NCBI RefSeq assembly: GCF_003007735.2 | Contig: NZ_PXNQ02000008.1 | Coordinates: 186,001 to 250,000 of the forward strand | DNA: 64,000 bases | DNA from: Paracoccus methylarcula | Lineage (GTDB): Bacteria; Pseudomonadota; Alphaproteobacteria; Rhodobacterales; Rhodobacteraceae | Direction of reading: 5' to 3' | Shown here: one piece after another, positions 18,193 to 26,089 of the stretch | How the letters are laid out: every line of letters begins with the position of its first letter | Position numbering within the stretch: position 1 is the first letter of the stretch | Made by a program: the position numbers and the translations under genes | The notes under the pieces: model-generated | Seen by the model: only the letters and a program-made list of their open reading frames with translations | What the model was told of the DNA's origin: nothing | Database searches by the model: none

Positions 18193-19446
18193 TCACGCCA
18201 CCAGGCGGGTGCCGTCCTGCCCGGATATGCGCGTTTCCATCAACGCGCCCTCGGGTTGGTCCTCGGCGAAAGCGACCTCGGTGAACTGCTCGGTCCGGCC
18301 CAGGCGTGGACCCTCGGTCAGCACGTGGTGCATCTGCCCCACCTGCGCCTCCAGATGCTTGCGCAGCGCGTGCTCGCCGGCCTCGCGCAGCCGAGCGGCG
18401 CGTTCGCGGATCACCGGCCCCTTGACGGCAGGCATCCGCGCCGCCGGGGTGCCCTTGCGCGCCGAATAGGGGAAGACATGCAGGAAGGTCAGCCCGCAAT
18501 CCTCGACCAGCCGCAGGGAGTTCTCGAACATCGCCTCGGTCTCGGTGGGAAAACCGGCGATGATATCGGCGCCGAACACGATCTCGGGACGCAGTTTCCG
18601 CGCCTCTTCGCAGAACCGGATGGCATCGTCGCGCAGATGGCGGCGTTTCATCCGTTTCAGGATCATGTCGTCGCCCGCCTGCAGGGACACGTGCAGATGC
18701 GGCATCAGCCGGGATTCAGAGGCGATGGCCAGCATCAGGTTCTCATCCGCCTCGATCGAGTCGATGGAGCTGATTCGCAAGCGCGGCAAATCCGGCACCA
18801 GCCGCAGGATCCGCATCACCAGGTCGCCCAACCGGGGCTGCCCCGGCAGATCGGCTCCCCACGAGGTCAGGTCCACCCCGGTCAGCACCACCTCGTTGAA
18901 GCCGCGCCCGACCAGCCGCTTGATCTGCTCGACCACCACGCCCGCCGGGACGCTGCGCGAATTGCCGCGCCCATAGGGGATGATGCAGAAGGTGCAGCGG
19001 TGATCACAGCCGTTCTGGACCTGCACATAGGCGCGGTGACGGCCGAAGCCGTCGATCAGGTGGCCCGCGGTTTCCTTTACCGACATGATGTCATCGACGC
19101 GGATTTTCTCGGTCTCGCCGATCAGGTCGGGGCTGCGCATCTGCGCCCATGTCTCGGGCTGCATCTTTTCGTGATTGCCGATGACGCGGGTCACTTCGGA
19201 CATGGCGGCAAAGGTTTCCGGCTCGGTCTGCGCCGCGCATCCGGTCACGATTACCGGGGCGCCGGGATTTTCCCGCGCCAGCCGCCGGATCTCCTGCCGC
19301 GCCTTGCGCACCGCCTCGGCCGTCACGGCGCAGGTATTGACCACCACCGCGCCAGACATGCCCGCGGCCTCTGCCATCTCGCGCATGGCCTCGGTCTCGT
19401 AGGCATTCAGCCGACAGCCGAGCGTGGAGAAGACCGGCGCGCTCAT
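18193..19446 (-). CDS. mtaB: tRNA t6A37 methylthiotransferase
   Basis: MtaB is a radical-SAM enzyme that adds a methylthio group to t6A at position 37 of ANN-decoding tRNAs. 417 residues with an N-terminal UPF0004 domain (STLGCRLNAYETEAM, VVNTCAVTAEA, VTGCAAQTEP supply the three cluster cysteines), the radical-SAM core NGCDHRCTFCIIPYGRGNSRS and a C-terminal TRAM-like region. The start at 19446 was chosen because it gives MSAPVFSTLGCRLNAY and overlaps the dapF stop (ATGA). A longer reading to 19659 would only extend into dapF. Confidence 0.92.
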   Translation of the reverse strand: MSAPVFSTLGCRLNAYETEAMREMAEAAGMSGAVVVNTCAVTAEAVRKARQEIRRLARENPGAPVIVTGCAAQTEPETFAAMSEVTRVIGNHEKMQPETWAQMRSPDLIGETEKIRVDDIMSVKETAGHLIDGFGRHRAYVQVQNGCDHRCTFCIIPYGRGNSRSVPAGVVVEQIKRLVGRGFNEVVLTGVDLTSWGADLPGQPRLGDLVMRILRLVPDLPRLRISSIDSIEADENLMLAIASESRLMPHLHVSLQAGDDMILKRMKRRHLRDDAIRFCEEARKLRPEIVFGADIIAGFPTETEAMFENSLRLVEDCGLTFLHVFPYSARKGTPAARMPAVKGPVIRERAARLREAGEHALRKHLEAQVGQMHHVLTEGPRLGRTEQFTEVAFAEDQPEGALMETRISGQDGTRLVA

Positions 19447-20273
19447 GCAGACAGCCATTCCGGCGTCAGCACGCCCGAAAAGACATGCGCCGTCGGCCCT
19501 TCCATCCAGACGCCATCCTCGCGCCAGTCGATATGCAGCAGGCCTCCGGGCACATTGACCCTGACCCGCCGACCCGTAAGCCCGCGCCGCGCCGCAGCCA
19601 CCGCCGCCGCGCAGGAACAGGAGCCCGAGGCCAGCGTCGGGCCGGTTCCCCGCTCCCATATCCGCAGCAGGATTTCACTGTCCGAGATCACCTGCACGAT
19701 CTCGACATTCGTGCGCTCGGGATACAGCGGGTGATGCTCATGCTCGGAGCCGAATCCGTTCAGGTCGATCGCCGCGGCATCCTCGGTGAAGAAAGTCATA
19801 TGCGGGTTTCCCATTCCGGTCGCCGCCGGATCGCCGGGGACCGGCAGGTGATCGATATCGACCTCCTGCGCCAGCGGTATCTGCCGCCAGTCCAGCACCG
19901 GCTGTCCCATATTGACCCGCGTCAGCCCATCCCCGGCATCCTCGGCCAGCAGCACCCCGTGATCGGTGCGCAGGCTGAGCCGGTCGCGCCCCGTCTCGTC
20001 CATGACATGGCGGGCGATGCAGCGCGTGGCGTTGCCGCAAGCCGAACTGAGCGAGCCGTCGCTGTTCCAGAACCGCAGCCTGACATCCGCCTGATCGTCC
20101 AGCTGGATCGTGGCGAGCTGATCGAATCCGATCCCCCGGTTCCGGTCGGCAATACGCGCGACAAGACCCTCCGCCGGAGGTGTTCCCCCCGAACGCAGGT
20201 CGATCACGACGAAATCATTGCCCAGCCCGTGCATCTTCATGAAGGGCAGGCCGGAGGGAAAATCATTGCTCAT
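19443..20273 (-). CDS. dapF: Diaminopimelate epimerase
   Basis: DapF converts LL- to meso-diaminopimelate for lysine and peptidoglycan synthesis. 276 residues, normal length. The two catalytic cysteines are in SACGNATRC and ASGSCSCAAAVA; substrate loops MKMHGLGNDFVVID and HMTFF are in place. The start at 20273 gives MSNDFPSGLPFMKMHGLGND. Overlaps mtaB by ATGA, so both are one operon. The arrangement dapF-mtaB is common in Rhodobacterales. Confidence 0.93.
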   Translation of the reverse strand: MSNDFPSGLPFMKMHGLGNDFVVIDLRSGGTPPAEGLVARIADRNRGIGFDQLATIQLDDQADVRLRFWNSDGSLSSACGNATRCIARHVMDETGRDRLSLRTDHGVLLAEDAGDGLTRVNMGQPVLDWRQIPLAQEVDIDHLPVPGDPAATGMGNPHMTFFTEDAAAIDLNGFGSEHEHHPLYPERTNVEIVQVISDSEILLRIWERGTGPTLASGSCSCAAAVAAARRGLTGRRVRVNVPGGLLHIDWREDGVWMEGPTAHVFSGVLTPEWLSA

Positions 20274-20367
20274 GATCCCGCATATAAGCCGCGGGAAAAA
20301 AATCCGCCAGTGAGGATCGCTTTTCCGCTTGACGCTCACCGCCGCCAATCCTAGTAAGCCCCCCGTT

Positions 20368-20443
20368 GGGCCCGTAGCTCAGTTGGTAGAGCAACTGACT
20401 TTTAATCAGTGGGTCACAGGTTCGAATCCTGTCGGGCTCACCA
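20368..20443 (+). tRNA. tRNA-Lys (anticodon UUU)
   Basis: A 76-nt cloverleaf with encoded CCA: acceptor GGGCCCG pairs with CGGGCTC, D-arm GTAGCTCAGTTGGTAGAGC, anticodon loop CTTTTAA (UUU, Lys) and T-arm GGTTCGAATCC. It is 10 bp upstream of the left end of the Tn7-like transposon, making it the probable attachment gene. Confidence 0.96.
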
Positions 20444-20448
20444 CTGCT

Positions 20449-20522
20449 TTCATTGAAAGACGACACTAGGTTTGTCGCTTTCGACAAAAGTTTAACGCTT
20501 TTCGACAGGTGGATTGTCGCTT
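20449..20522. repeat. Transposon left end: TSD plus three TnsB-type sites
   Basis: TTCAT (20449-20453) is one copy of the 5-bp target duplication. The element begins TG at 20454. Three closely packed sites follow: L1 20461-20480 (CGACACTAGGTTTGTCGCTT), L2 20481-20500 (TCGACAAAAGTTTAACGCTT) and L3 20502-20522 (TCGACAGGTGGATTGTCGCT plus T). L1 matches R1 at 59588-59607 in 19 of 20 bases and L3 matches R3 at 59500-59520 in all but two, both inverted. Confidence 0.92.
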
Positions 20523-20739
20523 GTGGCTCCGTCTGTCGTGCTTGAGCGGACAGCCGCTTCGAATCCAACAACTAGCTTCATAAGGGCCCCAGCGACGCAA
20601 GAACAAGAACAAGTGCCTTGAGTTGTGTGGTTAGCTACGAATGCTCGTTTGAGGCCCTTTTTTAGATGGCTTCGGCAGACAGAGTTGTAAGCAGCCTGTG
20701 GCGTGGACGGGCTTGACCCGAGGCTCGGCGTCGCCAACG

Positions 20740-20865
20740 GCCGAGGTACCCCGCGTCTGGCATGACCTGCGCGAAGAAGGATTCGCCTACTGACCGCACC
20801 GGATTGAATGGCTGATGAGATTGAATGCCGTGTGCGCACGCTCCAAGCGGCGCGGGAAAGTTGGT
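20740..20865 (+). mobile_element. IS3-family transposase (orfB) fragment
   Basis: From 20752 the plus strand reads RVWHDLREEGFAY, then a stop, then PHRIEWLMRLNAVCARSK, the helix-turn segment found upstream of the rve domain of IS3-family OrfB. Only about 35 codons remain, with an internal stop. This is a decayed insertion just inside the transposon left end. Confidence 0.6.
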
Positions 20866-21134
20866 GATGGCGCCTGAGGGGTGGCATATCATGGCCGTGT
20901 TCAAGACACCGTCAATTCTCCGAAGAGAAAAGGATGTGCCACGCGACGAAGCCTACCATCACGGAGTTGCCTGATCCATCAGGATTTTCTTTCAACCCGC
21001 TGACGGCGCAGATCGGCGCACTGTATTTGTCGGATGTAATCTCCCCGCAACAGCCGTTTGAAAATGCCCCAGATGTTAGCGTCGAGGTCAGTCCGGATTG
21101 AAAAAACTTCCGCCGAAAAGGCTGAAATAAAAAT

Positions 21135-21161
21135 CCCGCTGCACAAAGAATGTGCAGCGGG
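21135..21161. terminator. Hairpin, 11-bp perfect stem
   Basis: CCCGCTGCACA at 21135-21145 pairs with TGTGCAGCGGG at 21151-21161 across a 5-nt loop. A run of As precedes it, so on the minus strand it is followed by Us and may act as a terminator in that direction. Confidence 0.5.
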
Positions 21162-21164
21162 TTA

Positions 21165-21265
21165 TTCCGCAGCCCCACTATGTGGGACTGACTACGTCAG
21201 ATGGACCAACAAACTAGCGCCAGCCGAATCTGATTGTTTCCGCAGCCCCATTGTGTGGGACTGAC
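21165..21265. repeat. Two 28-nt repeats with internal stem, 45-nt spacer
   Basis: Copies at 21165-21192 and 21238-21265 differ at two positions. Each holds a CCCAC/GTGGG type stem: the second copy has CCCAT/GTGGG, with T:G wobble retaining pairing. The layout recalls a one-spacer CRISPR array, but the 45-nt spacing is too long for common types and no cas gene is in the window. Confidence 0.5.
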
Positions 21266-21619
21266 CAAGTTGTCCGCAACTCAATGCTCCGGACGCCTCC
21301 AACTATATATCTTCTAAGCTTCGATGACAAGGAACGTCTGATCAACGCGTTCTTCTACGCCAGGATTTCGGTGTGAACAGCTTGGCAGTGGCGTGACGCG
21401 GTTCCAGGGGCGGGTTTCGCAGTTTTCCATCCGTCGGCGTGGCGGCTTTCCCTGCGCCTGGGGCGTCACTTCAAGGGTTAGTTTTGGCTAACCAAGCGTG
21501 GCGCAGAGTTGGTGCATCTGTTTGTCGAACTGATCCCATATATAGCGCGACAGCTCACTTAAGAACGCCGCGACAGCTAAGATGAGAATCTGCGAGGCGC
21601 TCGATAACGTCATACACGG

Positions 21620-21704
21620 TAGCGAAGGCGGGAAGCGCGGAGACATCGATTATCGCAGCGTTTCCCGCCTTCGTGGTTCAACGGGCGGACTCCGGAAGTT
21701 CGCT
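21620..21704. repeat. 85-bp direct repeat DR1 (left of HEPN-like module)
   Basis: About 74 of 85 bases match 25701-25785 with no gaps. Each copy holds a 12-bp inverted repeat, CGAAGGCGGGAA and TTCCCGCCTTCG, separated by about 27 bp. The two copies bracket the two-gene module at 21835-25343. Confidence 0.8.
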
Positions 21705-21834
21705 GCAACAGCCCACAGGCTCCGACAGCAAATAAAAAGCTGACATTGATCTTGAAACACAGCAGAGGTAACCTGAGAGGCTATGATGCTATTGCGCGCC
21801 ATGTATTGGCGGCAAAGTTGCAATTCACCCTACA

Positions 21835-23550
21835 ATGAGGATCTGGATGCCCAAAAATACGCTGGATAAGCTTCTACCAATTGCAAGAATTCCAGACGAA
21901 AATCGCGGCGAATGGCTAGAAAACGCTGACCAGAGCATTGAAATCTTCAAGGACATTCTGAAAGCCGACGAGATCGTGATTTATGCATCCGGTCCGCATA
22001 TGCTAATTCATTCGGTATTAACCCCTAATGAGGTGCTTGACCCACCCGACCATGCTGATCTTGATCGGGCTTACATCATGCCAGATGACTCTTGGATCAT
22101 TCAGCGAGCTTATGGTGGCGGTGAGGGGTATCGCGTTTATCTGCAACCACCATTGGACCACCCCGGCTGCCAATCGCTTGTTGGCAGCGAAAAGCTGGTG
22201 TTTGTGCGCTCGTTTGAAGGCGTCAAAGACTATGAACCTACGATAGAAATCAGCCAGAAGCTTGTGCATGCGCTTGGACTGTACTTCATGGATGAGCGGA
22301 ATGCCTATTGTAGGCTAAATAATCGAGGCGAAATTGAACCGATCATTTCTGTTTATCGGGATGTTACTCATGATCCCTGGCAACAAGTGCGCGCGGTCAC
22401 GATACGCTCGCATGATTTGGCAAGCTACATGGCTCTTACTGGTACCAGTTTGGTCAGCCTGTTTGATTTCACACGGTTCGCTATGGGTGGGTTCAACGGC
22501 TGGCCCGAAGGCGCTGAGGATGTTTTCGAGACTAGGGACCTGTTTTACAGGCAACGAAAGGTTCCTCAGCACGCCAGCTATGTTAACGGACAGATAATCC
22601 TCCGTACCAGTCTTACTCCGGAAGCTCTGGCGGAAGAATGGAAAGCAGAAGAGGAAAAAAGCAATCTACAGTATGCGTCCTTTCTGATCATCGACCGCAA
22701 AAATGCGGATGAGTTGGTTGAAACCTCGTGCTCGCCCGACCACATCGTCAATTACTTCACAGATTCAGGCTTGCCATGGGAGATTTCGCCCGCCTTTTTT
22801 AGACCCGAAGTGCTTCAGAAGTACAAGGCCGATCCAGAGAAATACACCTTTGGTGACCGAAGCATTAGCTGCCGTGGCGCATGGCATCTCAAAACCTATG
22901 ACATCAATGAGGCAGGGCAAGTGCATACCTATATCGGCTACTTGGCAAACCTGCCCTATGATGAGCAGCTATATTGGCAGTCATTCAACGAAGCGCCAAA
23001 GGCTGGAATTTCTGAACGGGCCTATCAAACCGACATTCTCGGCGAATTTACGACAACAGATGATTTCTTGGAGGATGTAAAGCGTATCATCGCCGAGCTG
23101 GATCAAGACCCGCCGTCTTGGTGGAAACCGCGCGGTTCGGAAATGCGCGATGCCGTCCACTATCCGGTGACGGATTCGTCGTCGGAGTGGGGCGACGAAA
23201 TTCTGGCACTAGACCACCTCGCCGTAGAAGGCTTTCTCGCTAAGGGCTTGAGGGCGATCATCGACGCTAACACGGGCGTCTACGAGAAGGATTGGGGCTC
23301 ACTTAAGTTGCTTGAGGTCGCCCTTGCGTCAACGGGAAGAGCCGAAGATCAGGCCAAAGATGCCGTTGCTCCGCTTCGCGAGCTACATGCCTTACGCAAC
23401 CCTGCAAAGGCACATGGTGATCCAAAGGGTCGACGCCTAGCAATAGCGGTTGCTCGCAAACGCCATGGAACTTTGAGGAACCAATTTAGCGATTTGTCAC
23501 AACGACTGGCTGCAGGACTAAACGTGATCAAGGCTACGCTGCCAAAATAG
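21835..23550 (+). CDS. Unrecognised large protein A with C-terminal HEPN-like motif
   Basis: 571 residues; no family recognised. The middle contains EISQKLVHALGLYF, RSHDLASYMALTGTSLVSLF and YKADPEKYTF; matching blocks appear in the next gene, so they are distant paralogues. The C-terminal ~90 residues are helical, starting WGSLKLLEVAL, and carry ELHALRNPAKAH, an R-N-x4-H arrangement (Arg then His six residues on) as in HEPN RNases. No membrane segments. Next gene starts 23 bp downstream. By eye this pair is lower in GC than the operon that follows. Function is unknown; a two-protein defence or toxin module is an inference from the motif and location. Confidence 0.7.
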   Translation: MRIWMPKNTLDKLLPIARIPDENRGEWLENADQSIEIFKDILKADEIVIYASGPHMLIHSVLTPNEVLDPPDHADLDRAYIMPDDSWIIQRAYGGGEGYRVYLQPPLDHPGCQSLVGSEKLVFVRSFEGVKDYEPTIEISQKLVHALGLYFMDERNAYCRLNNRGEIEPIISVYRDVTHDPWQQVRAVTIRSHDLASYMALTGTSLVSLFDFTRFAMGGFNGWPEGAEDVFETRDLFYRQRKVPQHASYVNGQIILRTSLTPEALAEEWKAEEEKSNLQYASFLIIDRKNADELVETSCSPDHIVNYFTDSGLPWEISPAFFRPEVLQKYKADPEKYTFGDRSISCRGAWHLKTYDINEAGQVHTYIGYLANLPYDEQLYWQSFNEAPKAGISERAYQTDILGEFTTTDDFLEDVKRIIAELDQDPPSWWKPRGSEMRDAVHYPVTDSSSEWGDEILALDHLAVEGFLAKGLRAIIDANTGVYEKDWGSLKLLEVALASTGRAEDQAKDAVAPLRELHALRNPAKAHGDPKGRRLAIAVARKRHGTLRNQFSDLSQRLAAGLNVIKATLPK

Positions 23551-23573
23551 GAACACGAAGATAAATTGGGAAA

Positions 23574-25343
23574 ATGAGCGCCATTAACTACCTTCATGAA
23601 CTGAATCTGCCTGAAAGCTGCATTTCGCCAAAGCTACGGGAACTACTCACCCCAGTTGGGTTGGACCCATTTGAGCGCCCTGAGATTACGACCCGCTATG
23701 AGCATGACCAATACGGACCTGGCTACGAGTACGTTCATATGGTTATGGCCTTGACCGATGAAGCTGACGCGCTCTCGGTTGCCAATTTCGGCGAAGTTTC
23801 AGACGGCGTTGTCAGCTTTTCGACCCCTGTAGTTGATGAATGCGGTGGATTGGCTGGCCACGCACCTAGCATATCAGGTCACGACTACGTTGTTGCGTCT
23901 TATGGCAATGGGTCGTTTTACAGTTATCACCTGGCAGAGAAACTATGGATGGCGCTTGGCTTGTCGCCCCGTTGTGTCGGAGGTGACGACCAGAGACTGA
24001 TTTACGATGACTTATCGCTGCCCGAGTTTGGTATTGCTGAAGGCGAAATCTCCAGTTCGTACTACTACCGGGCTAGTCGCAACGTAAGTTGGCGAATGTC
24101 GAACGAGTATCTGCGAAAATACCTGTGGATGCAGGGGAAGCACGGGACAAGAGTCTTTTTCTACGAGGCAAACATTCAAGAAACTAAAGAGATTTCAGAT
24201 CTTTTGAGGGATGGCGGTCACTTTTGTGCGAAGCCCGAAAATGGTTGGTACGAACTAGACATTCGACGGATCAACGGAAAGACTTTGATGCAGCTTTGGG
24301 CCGTAGTTTGCGCCGTTACTCCGGAGCTGTGCGCTGTGCAAGCCGCCGCCGGTTTGAGTTGGCCTGGCATTGCCGGAGTTGTGGATCATCAGCGTGCAAA
24401 CGCTCTAGTCGAACCGACGCCAATTTTTCTCGATGACCGATTCCTCGAGAGGTACGAACAAAACAGTTTCTACCAAACCACTCCTTTCCAGACACATGGT
24501 GATTGGACGTGTAATCCTGCATACTCAGGGCAATGGTCATTCACCGATTGCAGGCGCGTCGGGCGAAACCTGATCAGAGTTAGGCTGAGAGAACTATACA
24601 AACCGAAGCCTGATAGAGAAATTGTTTGGGCACATGCGCACGTTGTTCCTCAAAAAATAGTAGACCAAACTGACTTGAACGAAGAGCATATCGTTGCCAA
24701 AGTTCAGGGGTTTCTGGAGGCACTTCTGGACCTGGCGGACGGCGTAGCTTGGCTAGCAACTGATCTCGGCCTTGGAGGCCCGACGTGCGAAGAATTGATC
24801 GGTATTTCTAGGGAAGAACTAGAAGCCGAGCATTGGTTGCCTTACCCCAAATTAAGTCGCCTTGCTCAAGTAGCCCCGTTAAGCATGTCCGAGCAACAAT
24901 TTCTTTCTCGATGCAAAGAGATCCACGAACTATGGCAGAAGATACCTAACGGAATATTGAGGCGGATTGTAGATCAAGGGGGGCACGATCCTAAAAGCTA
25001 CAAAAGCTTTGGCAGTCTCAAACTGTTGCAGATACTGACCAATATTCTCGAGCGTCTTAACAGTAATCAAGAAACGACGGCGAATTTCAGCGGTGGCCAC
25101 CAAGACTCAGAAATATCTGATCGCAATGCCAATCTAGCACCTCTTTTTCTCACGGCTGACTTAAGGAATGCCGATGCCCACACGGGTGGATCAGTGTCGG
25201 AAACATTGACCCGACTGGGTTTCGATATGTCACAAACCAATTCAGGCTACGGCACGGCATTGGACTTTGTTTTTGATCAAAACATTGCTGCATTCATTTA
25301 CATAGGCGCTGAGATAAAGGCGCTTCAAGCTCGGAGTTCTTAG
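23574..25343 (+). CDS. Unrecognised large protein B with C-terminal HEPN-like motif
   Basis: 589 residues, a distant relative of the preceding product. Shared blocks: AEKLWMALGLSP, MSNEYLRKYLWMQGKHGTR and, after a variable part, FLERYEQNSFYQTTPF. The C-terminal domain begins FGSLKLLQILTNIL (compare WGSLKLLEVAL upstream) and contains TADLRNADAHTGG, an R-N-x3-H motif (R-x4-H), the catalytic signature of HEPN nucleases. It ends shortly before DR2. The start at 23574 follows the previous stop by 23 bp, so the pair is one transcript. Whether both HEPN sites are active cannot be told. Confidence 0.7.
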   Translation: MSAINYLHELNLPESCISPKLRELLTPVGLDPFERPEITTRYEHDQYGPGYEYVHMVMALTDEADALSVANFGEVSDGVVSFSTPVVDECGGLAGHAPSISGHDYVVASYGNGSFYSYHLAEKLWMALGLSPRCVGGDDQRLIYDDLSLPEFGIAEGEISSSYYYRASRNVSWRMSNEYLRKYLWMQGKHGTRVFFYEANIQETKEISDLLRDGGHFCAKPENGWYELDIRRINGKTLMQLWAVVCAVTPELCAVQAAAGLSWPGIAGVVDHQRANALVEPTPIFLDDRFLERYEQNSFYQTTPFQTHGDWTCNPAYSGQWSFTDCRRVGRNLIRVRLRELYKPKPDREIVWAHAHVVPQKIVDQTDLNEEHIVAKVQGFLEALLDLADGVAWLATDLGLGGPTCEELIGISREELEAEHWLPYPKLSRLAQVAPLSMSEQQFLSRCKEIHELWQKIPNGILRRIVDQGGHDPKSYKSFGSLKLLQILTNILERLNSNQETTANFSGGHQDSEISDRNANLAPLFLTADLRNADAHTGGSVSETLTRLGFDMSQTNSGYGTALDFVFDQNIAAFIYIGAEIKALQARSS

Positions 25344-25344
25344 G

Positions 25345-25671
25345 TCAGGTGCTAGAGCCATACCGTTGCAGACGTTGGTAAGAGGTCGACCGTTCGCGAA
25401 CGGCAGCTTTGCTTGGCCGCGACGCAGCATGTCTACGCCGGAACGAGCGACAGCTATGGTGAAGGTTTTCCGATGCGGGTCGGTGCGAAACTGAATGTAG
25501 CGCTTCGTCTCCTCCCGCCCGCAGGTCAACGGGTCTGATATGCGCTGCTTCGACCTCTGCACGCCCATCACCATTGATAAGGCGCAACTGCATATTCCCA
25601 ATGGATTGATTCCCGAGTCTCATCAATTTTGACTCGATGGTCTCATCACGTTTGAAGAACCAGCGCTCCAC
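25345..25671 (-). pseudogene. Decayed HNH-type endonuclease fragment
   Basis: The minus strand near 25540-25610 reads LRLINGDGRAEVEAAHIRPV, the core of HNH_2 endonucleases (usually followed by the NG and HWMFDRG motifs). Downstream the frame changes and the active-site region is lost. It lies between the HEPN-like pair and DR2 and is probably a remnant of an older restriction gene. Confidence 0.45.
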
Positions 25672-25700
25672 CCGTCTGGATGACGGCGCATGCGCAACGA

Positions 25701-25785
25701 TAGCGAAGGCGGGAAGCGTGTAGACATCAAGTATCGCAGCGTTTCCCGCCTTCGCGGTTCAACGAGCGGGAAGCGGAAGTTTGCT
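25701..25785. repeat. 85-bp direct repeat DR2 (right of HEPN-like module)
   Basis: Second copy of DR1, same orientation, 4.08 kb apart, with the same 12-bp internal inverted arms (CGAAGGCGGGAA / TTCCCGCCTTCG). Together with DR1 it would allow loss of the module by recombination, or marks where a cassette was inserted. Confidence 0.8.
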
Positions 25786-26000
25786 ATAAATGCAAACAAA
25801 CTTCTATTCGATTGCGAAAACCGGACTGGATGCTGCAAGCTCCATTCCCGGCAGTCGACTAGTTCAAAGATCCGCTTGGTGATCCCCCGGCCAGTTCTGG
25901 CTGGGGCTACTGATCTGACTACTTCATCTCAGCCTCAGCCTTTTTCGGCCGCCGCTCGTATCGATTGAGATTCTCGCTGCTGTGAAAAGCATTTTCATTG

Positions 26001-26089
26001 CCAGACCATCATCCTCTGGCTAGCCTGATGACAGCCCAGAAAATGGGCGCGCATAGTTACCCTGCGTATCAGGGGGCTTGGAGGCTGCG
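26001..26089. promoter_or_regulatory. Candidate operator region of the WYL regulator operon
   Basis: Two small inverted repeats precede the regulator gene: CCAGA/TCTGG (26001-26019) and GCCCA/TGGGC (26034-26048). BrxR/CapW-type regulators bind inverted repeats in front of their own operon, so one of these may be the operator. GGAGG at 26080-26084 is the ribosome binding site for the GTG start. Confidence 0.35.

Larger units (their letters stand above)
20866..21834. other. Non-coding spacer inside the left end of the transposon
   Basis: Contains a strong hairpin (21135-21161), a pair of 28-bp repeats with small stems (21165-21192 and 21238-21265), a small stem GGTTAG/CTAACC (21476-21493) and direct repeat DR1 (21620-21704). 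No protein-coding gene is supported. The promoter of the following two-gene module should be in the last 130 bases. Confidence 0.45.

Noticed and set aside
18091..19734. 547-codon plus-strand frame opposite mtaB
   Set aside because: The minus strand encodes an unmistakable MtaB; the plus frame is low-complexity and matches no family.
20368..20443. Tyrosine-integrase-type island with duplicated tRNA-Lys 3' end
   Set aside because: No second copy of the tRNA 3' end was seen at the far side, whereas a 5-bp TSD and TnsB sites define a transposon.
21165..21265. A CRISPR array
   Set aside because: Only two repeats, a 45-nt spacer and no cas genes in the window; kept as a repeat pair instead.
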